Positions 35,495 to 44,281 are shown, numbered from the stretch's first letter. The stretch: DNA of 64,000 bases from Lentisphaeraceae bacterium (GCA_004555175.1 SFJE01000003.1:1-64000), one strand, 5' to 3'. Notes: generated by a model from the sequence alone, not told the origin. Program-made: numbers and translations.

Positions 35495-36529
35495 TTAGTG
35501 GCGGCGGGCCAGATGTTCTTTGTAGAAGTCGAGCTCTTCGAGCATACGCCCGGTGCCGTTGGCCACGCCCGAGAGGGGGTCGTCGGCCACAATCACGGGC
35601 AGGCCGGTCTGGGCGGCAATAAGGCGATCGAGCCCGCGCAGAAGCGAGGAGCCGCCGGAGAGGACGATCCCGCGGTCAACCAAGTCGCTCGAGAGTTCGG
35701 GCTTAGCCTCGGCCAAGAGGTTGCGCACGGCATCGACGATGGAGGTGACCGGGTCCTTAAGCGACTCGCGGATTTCTTCGGAGGTGACCAGGAGGGTCTT
35801 GGGCAGGCCGGCAACCAAGTCGCGCCCGCGCACTTCCATCGTCATCTCCTCCGCCAACGGATAGGCCGAGCCGATGGAGACCTTGATATTCTCGGCCATC
35901 CGCTCGCCAATAAGCAGGTTGTAGACGCGGCGCATATACTGGATGATGCACTCATCCATCGTGTCGCCCCCCACGCGCACGCTCTTGGCCTGCACAATGC
36001 CCGAGAGCGAAATCAACGCCACCTCGCAGGTGCCCCCGCCAATATCCACAATCAAATTACCCGCAGGCTCGGAGACCGGAAGCCCCACGCCAATGGCCGC
36101 AGCCATTGGCTCCTCGATTAGCGTAACATCGCGCGCGCCGGCGTGCTTGGCCGCCTCTTCCACCGCGCGCCACTCCACCTCGGTAATCTCCGAGGGCACC
36201 GCAATCACCACACGCGGACGCAACACCTTGTGCCCGCGCGCCTTGGAAATAAAGTAACGAATCATGGCTTCGGTGATGTCAAAGTCCGCAATCACGCCCG
36301 ACTTCATCGGCCGCGCAGCCTCAATCCCCGCCGGCGTGCGCCCGAGCATCCGCTTAGCCTCTTCCCCCACCGCCAGAATCTTCTTCGTGCCCTTCTGCAT
36401 CGCGACCACCGAGGGCTCGCGAATGACCACGCCACGCCCCTTCATAAAGATCAAGGTATTGGCCGTCCCAAGGTCAATTCCAATGTCGCACGAAAGCAAG
36501 TCCCGAATATGCTTAAACAGCCCGGCCAT
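35495..36529 (-). CDS. mreB: Rod-shape-determining actin MreB
   Basis: A 344-residue bacterial actin that guides cell-wall elongation under the inner membrane. It begins MAGLFKHIRDLLSCDIGIDL (an amphipathic membrane-binding N-terminus), then phosphate 1 'DIGIDLGTANTLIF', 'PMAAAIGVGLPVSEPAGNLI' and 'IVDIGGGTCEVALI', and 'GIVLSGGSSLLRGLDRLI'. AAGGAG lies 6 bases before ATG 36529. It is first in an operon with mreC, mreD and mrdA. Confidence 0.96.
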   Translation of the reverse strand: MAGLFKHIRDLLSCDIGIDLGTANTLIFMKGRGVVIREPSVVAMQKGTKKILAVGEEAKRMLGRTPAGIEAARPMKSGVIADFDITEAMIRYFISKARGHKVLRPRVVIAVPSEITEVEWRAVEEAAKHAGARDVTLIEEPMAAAIGVGLPVSEPAGNLIVDIGGGTCEVALISLSGIVQAKSVRVGGDTMDECIIQYMRRVYNLLIGERMAENIKVSIGSAYPLAEEMTMEVRGRDLVAGLPKTLLVTSEEIRESLKDPVTSIVDAVRNLLAEAKPELSSDLVDRGIVLSGGSSLLRGLDRLIAAQTGLPVIVADDPLSGVANGTGRMLEELDFYKEHLARRH

Positions 36530-36556
36530 AGCAGCTCCTTCAATAAAGATGCCTTT

Positions 36557-36565
36557 ACGATACCA
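36557..36565 (-). promoter_or_regulatory. Extended -10 promoter of the mre operon
   Basis: Minus-strand TGGTATCGT, hexamer 36562-36557, 27 bases before the mreB start. Confidence 0.45.
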
Positions 36566-36617
36566 TAAACCTTTGTCCCACGGCAACTAGCCAGCGGTTG
36601 GCTGCTAGCCGCGCTAA

Positions 36618-36842
36618 GGTGCTCGCTATCGCTCGCGTGAAGGCCGAGCGAAGCGAAGGCGCTATGCCAAAACGGTGAAGGCTGAGGCGCGCTAGGCCGG
36701 ATCATCCGGAGATTCCGGAGATTCCGGAGATTCCGGAGGCGGCCCGCCAATGGGGGACAGGGCGCGTTGGCCGGGGTGGAGCGCCCTGCGCTCCCGGGGT
36801 ACAGGGCGAGCAAGTCCGAGCGAAGCGAAGGAGCTATGTCAT
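36618..36842. repeat. Intergenic repeat cluster (53-bp block, 9-bp array, gcgaagcgaagg blocks)
   Basis: 36618-36670 matches 1124-1176 inverted (two mismatches). Four 9-base units (ggatcatcc, then ggagattcc three times) fill 36699-36734 and are followed by ggcggcccgccaatggggg as at 19909. A second gcgaagcgaaggagctatg block ends at 36838. No gene is seen between 36530 and 36850 apart from the mreB promoter. Confidence 0.8.
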
Positions 36843-36850
36843 CGCCCTGC

Positions 36851-38161
36851 CTAGGGGTTCGGGGGCGAGGAGCCCCCGGGCGCCCCGGCGCTGTTACAGA
36901 AGATCCACTGCGTAGGGCAAGGGGTGGCAAGGGCATCGGTAAAGGGGGCCACTTGGCCAACGGTGATGCCGGGCTCGAGGTAGAAGAAGACGGCGTAGGT
37001 TTTGCCGTCATTGACATCCACGCGGTCCATCACCTCACGAATGGTCTGGGGGGTGACGCCGGGGTAACACTGGCGGGTGAGGGCGGGATCGGGCCCATCG
37101 ACTGTCCAATCCTCAAGAATCTGGCAGAGCGTGGCCCGAACACCACCGCCCTCAGCCGGCGCGAGCTCGACCTCCCAAGGCTGAAAGACGCGCTTTTCGC
37201 GCACATTCCACGCCGCATCGGGCAGGAGCGCGCGGAGGGGAATCTGCCCCGGTTCGGGCGCGTCAATGACAAAGGCGCCCTGCTGCTCCAAGGCCACCAA
37301 GAGCCGCGCCAGGGGGATGCAATCGCGCACCGAAAGTTCGGGGGCGAAGCGCACGCACAGGAAGACATCGCGCGGATCCTCGGCTAACGCCTTGAGTTGT
37401 GCAAGGAGACCATCGAGCGACTTCAGCGTCTCGGCGGAGATCTCCACGCGCTGGCGGTAGACGCGTGGCGTGGCCAACTTCTCCCACTTCAGGCGCACGA
37501 CCATGCTCTGGCCGGCCACCATCCCCGCCTTGGCGCGGAACATCCCATAGGCCTGGCTCTTGGGCGCGGCGAAGGGAAGCCCCAAGACGGCCCCGGCCTC
37601 GGTGTACGCCGCGGCGATGGCAGCAGGCATCACATCATCGGCCGCGCACTGCCCCACAAAGGGGAACCCGCGTGCCGAGACCTCCTGCCCGGGGTTGGAC
37701 CACTGGTCGTTCACAAAGTCCGAGAGCGGCTGGAAGGGGGCGGTGGGAGCGGCCGCCGGGCGCATCGCCACGGTGACGCGCTCACCCTGGGCCAACGGCA
37801 AGCCTCGCTGGAGTTCGGCGGGTTTACCTTCGCTCAGCCCCACGGCGCGGAGGGCACGAGCCACGGTGGCCGGGCCATCCCAGGCCATTGCGATGCCCTC
37901 GTAGGCGCGGTCGCTCAGGGCACCCAGCAGGAAGAACTCCACCTCATAGTGCTCGCCTAGGCCTGTCAGCTCGGCCAGGAGGTAGACCTCGCCCGCCTCA
38001 GGCACGGCCACGCAGGTGGGCGAGATGACCTGACGCGCCTCGGGCAGGCCCTGCTGCCAGGTTGCCTTGGCCTCGGGGTGGGCAAAGGTGTAGGCCTGCG
38101 GCCCCTCTAGGGCCAAGGCTGCGCGCGTAACCATCAACAACATCAACCAAAAACGCTTCAT
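36851..38161 (-). CDS. Secreted hypothetical protein, 436 residues
   Basis: Not recognised. It starts at ATG 38161 inside the previous stop (ATGA overlap) and begins with a signal peptide, 'MKRFWLMLLMVTRAALALEG', so it is exported. It is a mature protein of mixed alpha/beta content, without membrane segments or known motifs; cysteines are few. Its extreme C-terminus (AGAPGGSSPPNP) is read from GC-rich repeat-like DNA and may be an addition. Context (two-gene unit downstream of the nucleosidase gene) gives no function. Confidence 0.65.
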   Translation of the reverse strand: MKRFWLMLLMVTRAALALEGPQAYTFAHPEAKATWQQGLPEARQVISPTCVAVPEAGEVYLLAELTGLGEHYEVEFFLLGALSDRAYEGIAMAWDGPATVARALRAVGLSEGKPAELQRGLPLAQGERVTVAMRPAAAPTAPFQPLSDFVNDQWSNPGQEVSARGFPFVGQCAADDVMPAAIAAAYTEAGAVLGLPFAAPKSQAYGMFRAKAGMVAGQSMVVRLKWEKLATPRVYRQRVEISAETLKSLDGLLAQLKALAEDPRDVFLCVRFAPELSVRDCIPLARLLVALEQQGAFVIDAPEPGQIPLRALLPDAAWNVREKRVFQPWEVELAPAEGGGVRATLCQILEDWTVDGPDPALTRQCYPGVTPQTIREVMDRVDVNDGKTYAVFFYLEPGITVGQVAPFTDALATPCPTQWIFCNSAGAPGGSSPPNP

Positions 38162-38463
38162 CGTTCGCCTCCAGCGGCCCGACGATAGGCCACCACCATC
38201 CGCAAGGCCTCGGCCTTCGCATCGCCCTGGATGACCATCCGCCGCCAGGCGGCCACATCCTGCGCATTCAACTGCACGCCCAAGCGCACCTGCACCTCGG
38301 CGGCCACCTCGGCCACCGGCGTCTCCAGTGAAAGGGTCGCTGCCGCCGCGCGGTAGGGCGCACTCGGGCGCAAGGCCACCCAACGCGCCACCAACACCCC
38401 CGCCACGAGGAGCGCCCCCCACCCCACTGCAACGGCCACCACGCGTGCCCAGCCCTTAAGCAT
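38158..38463 (-). CDS. Small membrane-anchored hypothetical protein, 101 residues
   Basis: Start ATG 38463 lies within the end of the nucleosidase gene; the stop overlaps the next start by 4 bases. One membrane helix near residues 5-27 ('VVAVAVGWGALLVAGVLVAR') is followed by a soluble tail ('VAEVAAEVQVRLGVQLNAQD'). Function unknown; tight coupling suggests it works with the secreted protein downstream. Confidence 0.65.
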   Translation of the reverse strand: MLKGWARVVAVAVGWGALLVAGVLVARWVALRPSAPYRAAAATLSLETPVAEVAAEVQVRLGVQLNAQDVAAWRRMVIQGDAKAEALRMVVAYRRAAGGER

Positions 38464-39145
38464 CGCGCGCCTCTTCAAGCATCGCCAAAATAATCCGCGC
38501 CGATTGGTCCGCCGCACGCTCCAAGAGATTATCGTAGGTTTCGGCCGCCTCATCATCGGCGCAGTCACTCATCGAGCGGATGACGAGGCAGGGCTTGCCG
38601 GCGGCAAAGGCCACATGGGCAATCGCCGCCCCCTCCATCTCCACGCAATCAGGCGAAAATTGGGAGACAATCGCATCGCGCGTGACCCGGTCCGCCACAA
38701 AGCGGTCGCCCGAGGCGATTCGCCCCACGCGCACTTGCCCCCCAACCACCCCCGGCCGCGCACACGCCGCCTGCGCCCACATAAGTAGCCGCGCATCGCC
38801 CGGGAAGAACTGCTGCGCGGGGAAGTACTTAAGCATAATCGGGTCCTGATCGTGGAAGCAGAGCTCGCGAGAGAGGACCACATCCAGCGTCCGCAACCCC
38901 GCACCCGTCGCCCCAGCGATGCCCACATTGACCACACAGTCGCAGCCCTGCGCGTAAAGCAACCAGGTGGCGCACGCAGCGGCATTTACCTTCCCGATCC
39001 CGCAGCAAGCCACCACCACCCGGTGCCCGCGCAACTGCCCAAAGAGAAACTCCGTTCCCAACGCCGAGACGGCCTGGTCAACGGTCATCTGCTCGCGCAA
39101 GAGCGCCACCTCGCGATCCAACGCGCCCAATATGCCCCAAATCAT
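38456..39145 (-). CDS. mtnN: 5'-methylthioadenosine/S-adenosylhomocysteine nucleosidase
   Basis: 229 residues from ATG 39145 (AAGGAG upstream). It cleaves the glycosidic bond of MTA and SAH, recycling SAM by-products. Motifs: 'GILGALDREVALLREQM' at the start, 'VACCGIGKVNAAACATWLL', 'VVNVGIAGATGAGL', 'GRIASGDRFVADR' and 'DCVEMEGAAIAHVAF', which includes the ribose-binding Met-Glu. The catalytic Asp lies in 'VIRSMSDCADDEA'. Length fits the family. Confidence 0.93.
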   Translation of the reverse strand: MIWGILGALDREVALLREQMTVDQAVSALGTEFLFGQLRGHRVVVACCGIGKVNAAACATWLLYAQGCDCVVNVGIAGATGAGLRTLDVVLSRELCFHDQDPIMLKYFPAQQFFPGDARLLMWAQAACARPGVVGGQVRVGRIASGDRFVADRVTRDAIVSQFSPDCVEMEGAAIAHVAFAAGKPCLVIRSMSDCADDEAAETYDNLLERAADQSARIILAMLEEARDA

Positions 39146-39179
39146 CGCAATCTCCTTTCCAAGAACGTGAAACGCCGGC

Positions 39180-39188
39180 ATTATAACA
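39180..39188 (-). promoter_or_regulatory. Extended -10 promoter of mtnN
   Basis: Minus-strand TGTTATAAT with a perfect hexamer at 39185-39180, 34 bases before the start codon. Confidence 0.65.
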
Positions 39189-39245
39189 CAGCCCTGCCCC
39201 CTGCGCAGGGCGCCGGGACGCTGCGCGCGTGAAACGGGTGAAGGG

Positions 39246-40361
39246 CTATGCGTCTAGTTCTGCGCGCCAAGCTTCGGTGCCGCAGAGTTTGGTCATCCAC
39301 TCGGGGCGGGCTTGGGGATGGGCGAAGAGGCGCTCGGGACCGTAGCGGCGGTGGAGGGTGCGCAGGAGGGCGCAAGTGACGGCCCAGGGGCGGAAGGTGC
39401 GCGCGTTGGTGACGTGCAGGCGGATGGCACCTTGGTCGGGGGCTTGGGTGAAGTCGTGGAAGGTGATGCCGGGGAGGGCGAGGGCGTTGAGTTCGGCGGC
39501 GAGGCGCTCGCCCTCGAACCAGGGGGCGGAGAGGACGCGGAAGGCGTAGGCGGTGGCGCGGGCGATGTCGAGCTGCGGGAGGGCCTCGGCGAAGACGGTG
39601 GCCGGGTAGATGCGCGCAGTCTCCCAGGAACGGATGGCGGGAGAGGGGGGGATGAACTCGGGCACGGGCGGCCGCTCAAAGGGCGGACAAGGGGCGGTCA
39701 TTGGCGCGGCCAGGTGAGGGAGACCGGAGAAGGCGGCGATTTCGGTGGGGAGGCGGCCGTGGACAAGGGGCAAGGCGCAGGGGGCCACGAAGGAGAAGTG
39801 CTCCGGCTCGGCCACGGGGCCGTCTTCGATGGTGTGCCAGGGGATGGGGCGGTCGCAGACCAGGCAGGGGAGCTTGGCTTCGGCGCAGGCTTCGAGGGTG
39901 AGGAGCAGGGTGGCGAGGTAGGTGTAGCAACGCACGCCGAGGTCTTGGAGGTCGACGATGAGCAGGTCGAGCCCCGCGAGCATCTCGGGGGTGGGCTTGC
40001 GGTGCTGGCCGTAGAGGGAGTGGACGGGGATGCCCCAGAGCGGATGGGTGGCCGAGGCAGTGCGCTCGCCGGCGGCCGCCACGCCGAAGTAGCCGTGCTC
40101 GGGGCCAAAGAGGGCGCGCAAGTTCGCCCCAAAGACTCGCCGGCAGGCCTGCGCGGCGGTTTCGCCCGTGCTCAGGAGCGCAGCCTGGTGGGAGAGCAAC
40201 CCCACGCGTAGCCTTCGATCGGCCGTGGCGAGCCAGGCCTCGATGCCGGCGTAGTTGGCTACGCCGGCATCAGCGGACAGCGGACAGCCGTTAGCTGCTA
40301 GCACGCGTGCCGCGACGGGCCGGCTAGCGGCAGAAACATCAAGGGGAGCACTCTCGACCAT
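39246..40361 (-). CDS. DUF1343 family protein, NamZ-like exo-beta-N-acetylmuramidase (probable)
   Basis: The DUF1343 family includes Bacillus NamZ, which removes terminal MurNAc during peptidoglycan recycling. About 371 residues from ATG 40361 (GGAG 7 bases upstream); an ATG at 40367 is too close to that site. Family segments: 'RVGLLSHQAALLSTGE', 'LRALFGPEHGYFGVAAAGE', 'IPVHSLYGQHRKPTPEML', 'LLIVDLQDLGVRCYTYLATL' and 'VCDRPIPW', with a C-terminal 'GPERLFAHPQARPEWMTKLC'. No signal peptide is seen, unlike many relatives. The first ~30 residues are encoded by heptad repeat element G, so the native start may have been replaced. Confidence 0.8.
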   Translation of the reverse strand: MVESAPLDVSAASRPVAARVLAANGCPLSADAGVANYAGIEAWLATADRRLRVGLLSHQAALLSTGETAAQACRRVFGANLRALFGPEHGYFGVAAAGERTASATHPLWGIPVHSLYGQHRKPTPEMLAGLDLLIVDLQDLGVRCYTYLATLLLTLEACAEAKLPCLVCDRPIPWHTIEDGPVAEPEHFSFVAPCALPLVHGRLPTEIAAFSGLPHLAAPMTAPCPPFERPPVPEFIPPSPAIRSWETARIYPATVFAEALPQLDIARATAYAFRVLSAPWFEGERLAAELNALALPGITFHDFTQAPDQGAIRLHVTNARTFRPWAVTCALLRTLHRRYGPERLFAHPQARPEWMTKLCGTEAWRAELDA

Positions 40362-40411
40362 AGGCATCTCCGTCGCGGAACGCGCGCTAACCGCTAGCAG
40401 CTAACCGCTAT
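40271..40411. repeat. Heptad-arm inverted-repeat element G, overlapping the NamZ-like start
   Basis: Left: words cagcgga and gttagctgctagc (40271-40303), then the inverted core variant cgcgtgccgcgacgg (40304-40318). Right: exact core ccgtcgcggaacgcg (40370-40384), then words cgctaac and cgctagcag to 40411. gttagctgctagc on the left has its exact inverse on the right. The stop codon of the next gene upstream (40408-40410) lies in the right arm. Confidence 0.85.
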
Positions 40412-41205
40412 TTTTGCGGCGCTTGCGCCACGAGGATAAGGGTGGTGGGGATAGCCTCACACTCGTCGAGGGCGGCGAGCCAATCATCGGAGGCGTAGGC
40501 GGGGTTGGGAACGGCGGGGGGCTCTTCCAGGCGCAGAAGGGTAAGGCCGGCGGCGCGGAAGGCGTTGAACCAGGCGCTGACGGGATAGGCGCGCGAGGCG
40601 ATGGGCGCGTTGGTGCCGTCGGGCTGCTCGCGGATGTCATCGAGGGGGTGGAAGTAGTTGACCAGGAGGCGGCCCCAGGTGGAGGTGCCGTCGTCGTTCT
40701 CGGCCTCCACCCATTCGCCATTATAGACGGGGTGGACGGTGGAGAGGACGAAGGTGCCGCCGGGCTTGAGCCAGCGGGCCACGCGCTTGACGAGACCAAA
40801 GGGGTCGTCAACGAACTCGAACGCGTGCGAAGAGGTGATGAGGTCGTAACTCGCCTCGGGGGCGGAGAAGGCCTCGATGGCGCCCTGGCGGAAGTCGATG
40901 GAGAGTCCGGCCTGGGCGGCATCGGCACGGGCGTAGGCGAGCTGCGCTTCGGAGATATCCAGGGCGGTGCAGAGCAGGCCGCGGCGAGCGAGGTAGAGGG
41001 AGTTTTGGCCTTCACCGCAGCCGAGCTCGAGGGCGGTCATGCCGGGCGAGAGGGGGGGCAAAAGACGGAGTTCGCGATCGCCGGGCAGGAGCGGACCGTA
41101 GTGGAAGTCCGAGCTATCGATGCGCGTGATGGCGCGGTAGTCGGCGGCGATGGCATTCCAGTAGCGGCGCTGGGGCTCGCTGTGCAGGTGGCTGTCATCG
41201 GCCAT
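40408..41205 (-). CDS. SAM-dependent methyltransferase (class I)
   Basis: 265 residues with a class I methyltransferase fold: motif I 'MTALELGCGEGQNSLYLARR' (about 54-73), the acidic loop 'LLCTALDISEAQLAYAR', motif II/III region 'YDLITSSHAFEFVDDPFG' and 'LKPGGTFVLSTVHPVYNGEW'. The substrate cannot be inferred. The start overlaps the Nudix stop by 11 bases, so the two are translated together. The C-terminal residues end in the heptad arm of element G. Confidence 0.85.
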   Translation of the reverse strand: MADDSHLHSEPQRRYWNAIAADYRAITRIDSSDFHYGPLLPGDRELRLLPPLSPGMTALELGCGEGQNSLYLARRGLLCTALDISEAQLAYARADAAQAGLSIDFRQGAIEAFSAPEASYDLITSSHAFEFVDDPFGLVKRVARWLKPGGTFVLSTVHPVYNGEWVEAENDDGTSTWGRLLVNYFHPLDDIREQPDGTNAPIASRAYPVSAWFNAFRAAGLTLLRLEEPPAVPNPAYASDDWLAALDECEAIPTTLILVAQAPQK

Positions 41206-41764
41206 CTGTCATCCCCTTTTTCCGCTGCCAGAGGCTCCAGAGGATGACGCTCTTCCCATCGTCGAGGGTGCCGGCGTCAATGGCGCGGTCAATCTCCTCG
41301 GCAGAGAGGAGGACGGGCTTAAGATTCTCGTCGGTGTCGAGTTGCTGGGCGAGGGGGGTGGGCTTAAGCAGGGCGTGGAAGTGGTAGTGCACCTCATCGC
41401 AGTAGCCCGGGGAGGGGAGGGTCGAGCCGAGATAGGTGAGGCGGTCGACCTCATAGCCGCTCTCTTCGCGCGTTTCGCGCAGGGCGGCTTCCTCGGGCTT
41501 CTCGCCGGGCTCCATACAACCGGCCACCACCTCCAGCAGGGTGCGCTCCACGGCCTTACGATATTGGTGGACGAGGAGATAGCGGCCATCGGGCAACTGG
41601 CAGAGGATGCAGACCGCGCCGCGGTGGCGCATCACTTCGCGCGTGGTCCGGCGGCCGTCGGGCATCTCGATGTCCAGCACATCCACCACCACTGCGCGGC
41701 CCTCAAAGGCACGGCGCGTGGCGAGGGTCTTCTCCACAAAGTCTTGCGCTTCAATCGCTTCCAT
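41195..41764 (-). CDS. Nudix hydrolase, ADP-ribose pyrophosphatase-like
   Basis: 189 residues from ATG 41764. The complete Nudix box 'GCMEPGEKPEEAALRETREE' plus SGY gives GX5EX7REUXEEXGU (about residues 88-110). A Pro-containing 'LPSPGYCDEVHYHFHAL' 15-20 residues after the box fits the ADP-sugar (NudF) subgroup. It hydrolyses nucleoside diphosphates linked to another moiety. It lies 4 bases after the coiled-coil gene's stop. Confidence 0.9.
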   Translation of the reverse strand: MEAIEAQDFVEKTLATRRAFEGRAVVVDVLDIEMPDGRRTTREVMRHRGAVCILCQLPDGRYLLVHQYRKAVERTLLEVVAGCMEPGEKPEEAALRETREESGYEVDRLTYLGSTLPSPGYCDEVHYHFHALLKPTPLAQQLDTDENLKPVLLSAEEIDRAIDAGTLDDGKSVILWSLWQRKKGMTDGR

Positions 41765-41768
41765 TGCT

Positions 41769-43310
41769 TTACTCCATCTCCAAGCGCTGCTCAAGGGCGA
41801 GTGAACGCTTGCCGCCGAGCTGAACGCTGCGCGCGTAGTACTTGGCCGCTAGGTCGCGCTTGGGGTCAATCGCCGGCAGACGCGTCATGGTAACGGCCAT
41901 ATTAAAGCAGGCATCGGGGTCACGCGGGTCCTCGCGCATCAGCGCTTCGAGCACCTTCATCGCCTCCATCGGCAAGTTCTTGGTGAGGTAGACGCCAGCG
42001 GCGACCATTCGCGCCTTGCGCCCAACAGCCCCGGAAGCAGGAATGGCCTCGACCAACTCCAGCGCATCATCACTGCGCCCCTGCAACAGTCGCAAGCGCG
42101 CCAGCAGCAACAGCAATTCGGGCTCATCCGGCCACTGCCCCAGCGCCTCGGTCAAGCGCGCCTCCAGCCGATCGATGAGCTTGTTGTTCCAAAACTCGTT
42201 GCACATCGCCACGGCATGGGCGCGCGCCTGAGCATCGGCCTCGGCCGCAGCTTTGGCCTTCGCATCGGCTTCGGCTTTAACCTTTGCCTGCGCCTTACGC
42301 ATCCGGGCAATTTCCTCGGCCTGCGCCTGCTTACGCGCCAGCGCCTCGGCCTCCAGACGCTCCTTTTCGGCCTTGGCACGCGCCTCGGCCTCCGCCTGTT
42401 CGCGCGCAATCGCCTGCTCAATCACCGCTACGCCTTGGCGGGCATCCTTAAGCGCCCCCTCGGCGGCTTGAAGGCGATTGGCCGCCACCTGCTTACGCGT
42501 GGCCACCTGCTCGCGGGCCGCCTTCGCTTCCGCCAGTGCGGCCTTGGCAGCCTCGCGGGCGGCCTTGGCTTCGGACTCAGCGGCCGCAGCTTGAGCAACT
42601 TGAGCAGAATCTCCGCCCTTGGCAGCGGCCGTCTTGGCCTGGAAGGTGGCCTGGGAAGCCAGAAAAGCGGCGGCATCGGCGGCGGCGTGGGCCTTGGCAG
42701 CTTCGGTAAAGGCGGCAGCCTTCTGGTCAAACTCGCGCTCAAGGGCGGCGAGGGCCTCGCGTTCGCGGGCAATGTCGGCCTCGGCGGCCATCACGCGCTG
42801 CTGCGCATCGCGCAACTGATCGGCCAAGGTGGGGGGACGGGCGAGGGCGGCGACCTTCTCGGCCTCGGCAGCCTTGTCGGCAATCGCCTTGCGCTCTTCG
42901 GCGAGGCGAGCCTCGAGGTCGGAGGTGTCGGTAACGGCCTGGCGGTTATCCTGAACCTCGGCACGCTTGAGGGCCAGCGCATCGAGGCTGGAGATGCAGT
43001 GAAACTTTTTGAGGCGCAGGGAGGCAAAGGCCGCAGAGGAGGTATCCTCCTCCATCTCAATCTCCTCCAGACGCGTCTGAGCCTGCCGGAAGAGGCGGAT
43101 GGCCTCCTCGGTGTCGCCCGCTTCAGCAACGGTCTGCGCCTGGGCAATGAGGCGATTAGGTTCGCGCAAGAGGTCGGCCACATGCTTGGCCACCTTGGCC
43201 TCCTTCTCAGCCTCGCTCTCGCCAAAGAGTCCGGCCTGCAACGGGGTGGGAGCGCCCACGGCCAATATTAGCGCCAAGAACCCGGGAATAACAGCGGCAA
43301 ACGGTTTCAT
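41769..43310 (-). CDS. Secreted coiled-coil protein with TPR-like C-terminus
   Basis: 513 residues. A signal peptide (about 1-26, 'LALILAVGAPTPLQAG') exports it. A first helical segment covers 40-90 ('EAGDTEEAIRLFRQAQTRLE'). A long Ala/Glu/Lys/Arg coiled coil runs from about 120 to 360 ('EREFDQKAAAFTEAAKAH', 'AKAEADAKAKAAAEADAQA'). A TPR-like end covers 365-513 ('ELLLLLARLRLLQGRSDDAL', 'AGVYLTKNLPMEAMKVLEAL'). The build resembles periplasmic scaffold proteins, but no specific family is recognised. Probably in one unit with the Nudix and methyltransferase genes. Confidence 0.8.
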   Translation of the reverse strand: MKPFAAVIPGFLALILAVGAPTPLQAGLFGESEAEKEAKVAKHVADLLREPNRLIAQAQTVAEAGDTEEAIRLFRQAQTRLEEIEMEEDTSSAAFASLRLKKFHCISSLDALALKRAEVQDNRQAVTDTSDLEARLAEERKAIADKAAEAEKVAALARPPTLADQLRDAQQRVMAAEADIAREREALAALEREFDQKAAAFTEAAKAHAAADAAAFLASQATFQAKTAAAKGGDSAQVAQAAAAESEAKAAREAAKAALAEAKAAREQVATRKQVAANRLQAAEGALKDARQGVAVIEQAIAREQAEAEARAKAEKERLEAEALARKQAQAEEIARMRKAQAKVKAEADAKAKAAAEADAQARAHAVAMCNEFWNNKLIDRLEARLTEALGQWPDEPELLLLLARLRLLQGRSDDALELVEAIPASGAVGRKARMVAAGVYLTKNLPMEAMKVLEALMREDPRDPDACFNMAVTMTRLPAIDPKRDLAAKYYARSVQLGGKRSLALEQRLEME

Positions 43311-43330
43311 AACGTCCTTTCAGCAACGCG

Positions 43331-44272
43331 TTAGAATGAGCAGACGCCAAAGTCACCCTTCAGCGGCTCCACGTGAATCGTGATGATGGCATCATGCCCA
43401 AAGGCATCCTCCAGCAGGTGCTCAGCGTGCGAAGCGAGCTCGTGGCTCTCGCGCACGGTCATCTCGGGATCAACCCGGAAGTGCACTTCAATAACCGCCA
43501 CGGTGCCCACCCGCCGCGAACGTAGGTGGTGCGGCTCAAAGAGACCGGGGATGGAGTGAATAAGCTCGAGGATGTGGGCGTTCTCCGCCTCGCTCATTCC
43601 ATGCTCCATCAGCTTATCAAGCGAATCGCGCACAATCTCCCAGGCAATCTTCAGCAGAATAATCCCCACCGCAATCGCCGCAATGGGATCGAGCAGTACC
43701 CACTTGCCCCCAAAGAGCGCCGCCGCGCCCGCGCCGGCCGAGGTGGCAATTGAAGAAAAGGCATCGCTGCGGTGGTGCCAAGCGTTGGCCAAGAGCGCAT
43801 CATTCTCCGTTTGCCGCGCCACCCGCACCGTCAGCTGATAGAGCACCTCTTTGGCGGCAATTGAGACAAGGCCGGCCCAGAGCGCCATCAACTCCGGCCG
43901 CTGCGGGTAGCGCCCGTGCACCGCCGCCGCCCAAAGCGCCTCGCCCGCATGGAAGGAGATCATCAGCCCCACCCCACAGAGCGCCACCCCCACAATCACC
44001 GCCGCCAAGGTTTCGTACTTGCCATGTCCATAGGGATGATCGGCATCCTGCGGGCGACCGGCCAAACGCATCCCCACCATCACCGCAAAGTCCGTCACGA
44101 AGTCCGAAGCCGAATGCACCGCGTCGGCCACCATCGCCGCCGAGTGGCCGAGCACGCCCACCACGAACTTCCCGACCATTAGCACCACATTTACCCCCAC
44201 CGACAGCCATGTTACCCGTGTGGCCCGCCGCACCCGCTCGTCCATCATTATTGTTGTTGCACGCTGCTCCAT
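43331..44272 (-). CDS. Cation diffusion facilitator family efflux protein
   Basis: 313 residues from ATG 44272; the reading frame extends further back, but those bases form the promoter. It has six membrane helices and a cytoplasmic C-terminal domain. Metal-site motifs: 'SAAMVADAVHSASDFVTDF' in helix 2 (HxxxD), 'HPYGHGKYE' after it, and 'NAWHHRSDAFSSIATS' in helix 5 (HHRSD). It exports Zn2+, Fe2+, Mn2+ or similar ions by proton antiport; HxxxD and HHxxD are compatible with several. A near-leaderless transcript is predicted. Confidence 0.93.
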   Translation of the reverse strand: MEQRATTIMMDERVRRATRVTWLSVGVNVVLMVGKFVVGVLGHSAAMVADAVHSASDFVTDFAVMVGMRLAGRPQDADHPYGHGKYETLAAVIVGVALCGVGLMISFHAGEALWAAAVHGRYPQRPELMALWAGLVSIAAKEVLYQLTVRVARQTENDALLANAWHHRSDAFSSIATSAGAGAAALFGGKWVLLDPIAAIAVGIILLKIAWEIVRDSLDKLMEHGMSEAENAHILELIHSIPGLFEPHHLRSRRVGTVAVIEVHFRVDPEMTVRESHELASHAEHLLEDAFGHDAIITIHVEPLKGDFGVCSF

Positions 44273-44281
44273 AACAAGCCC

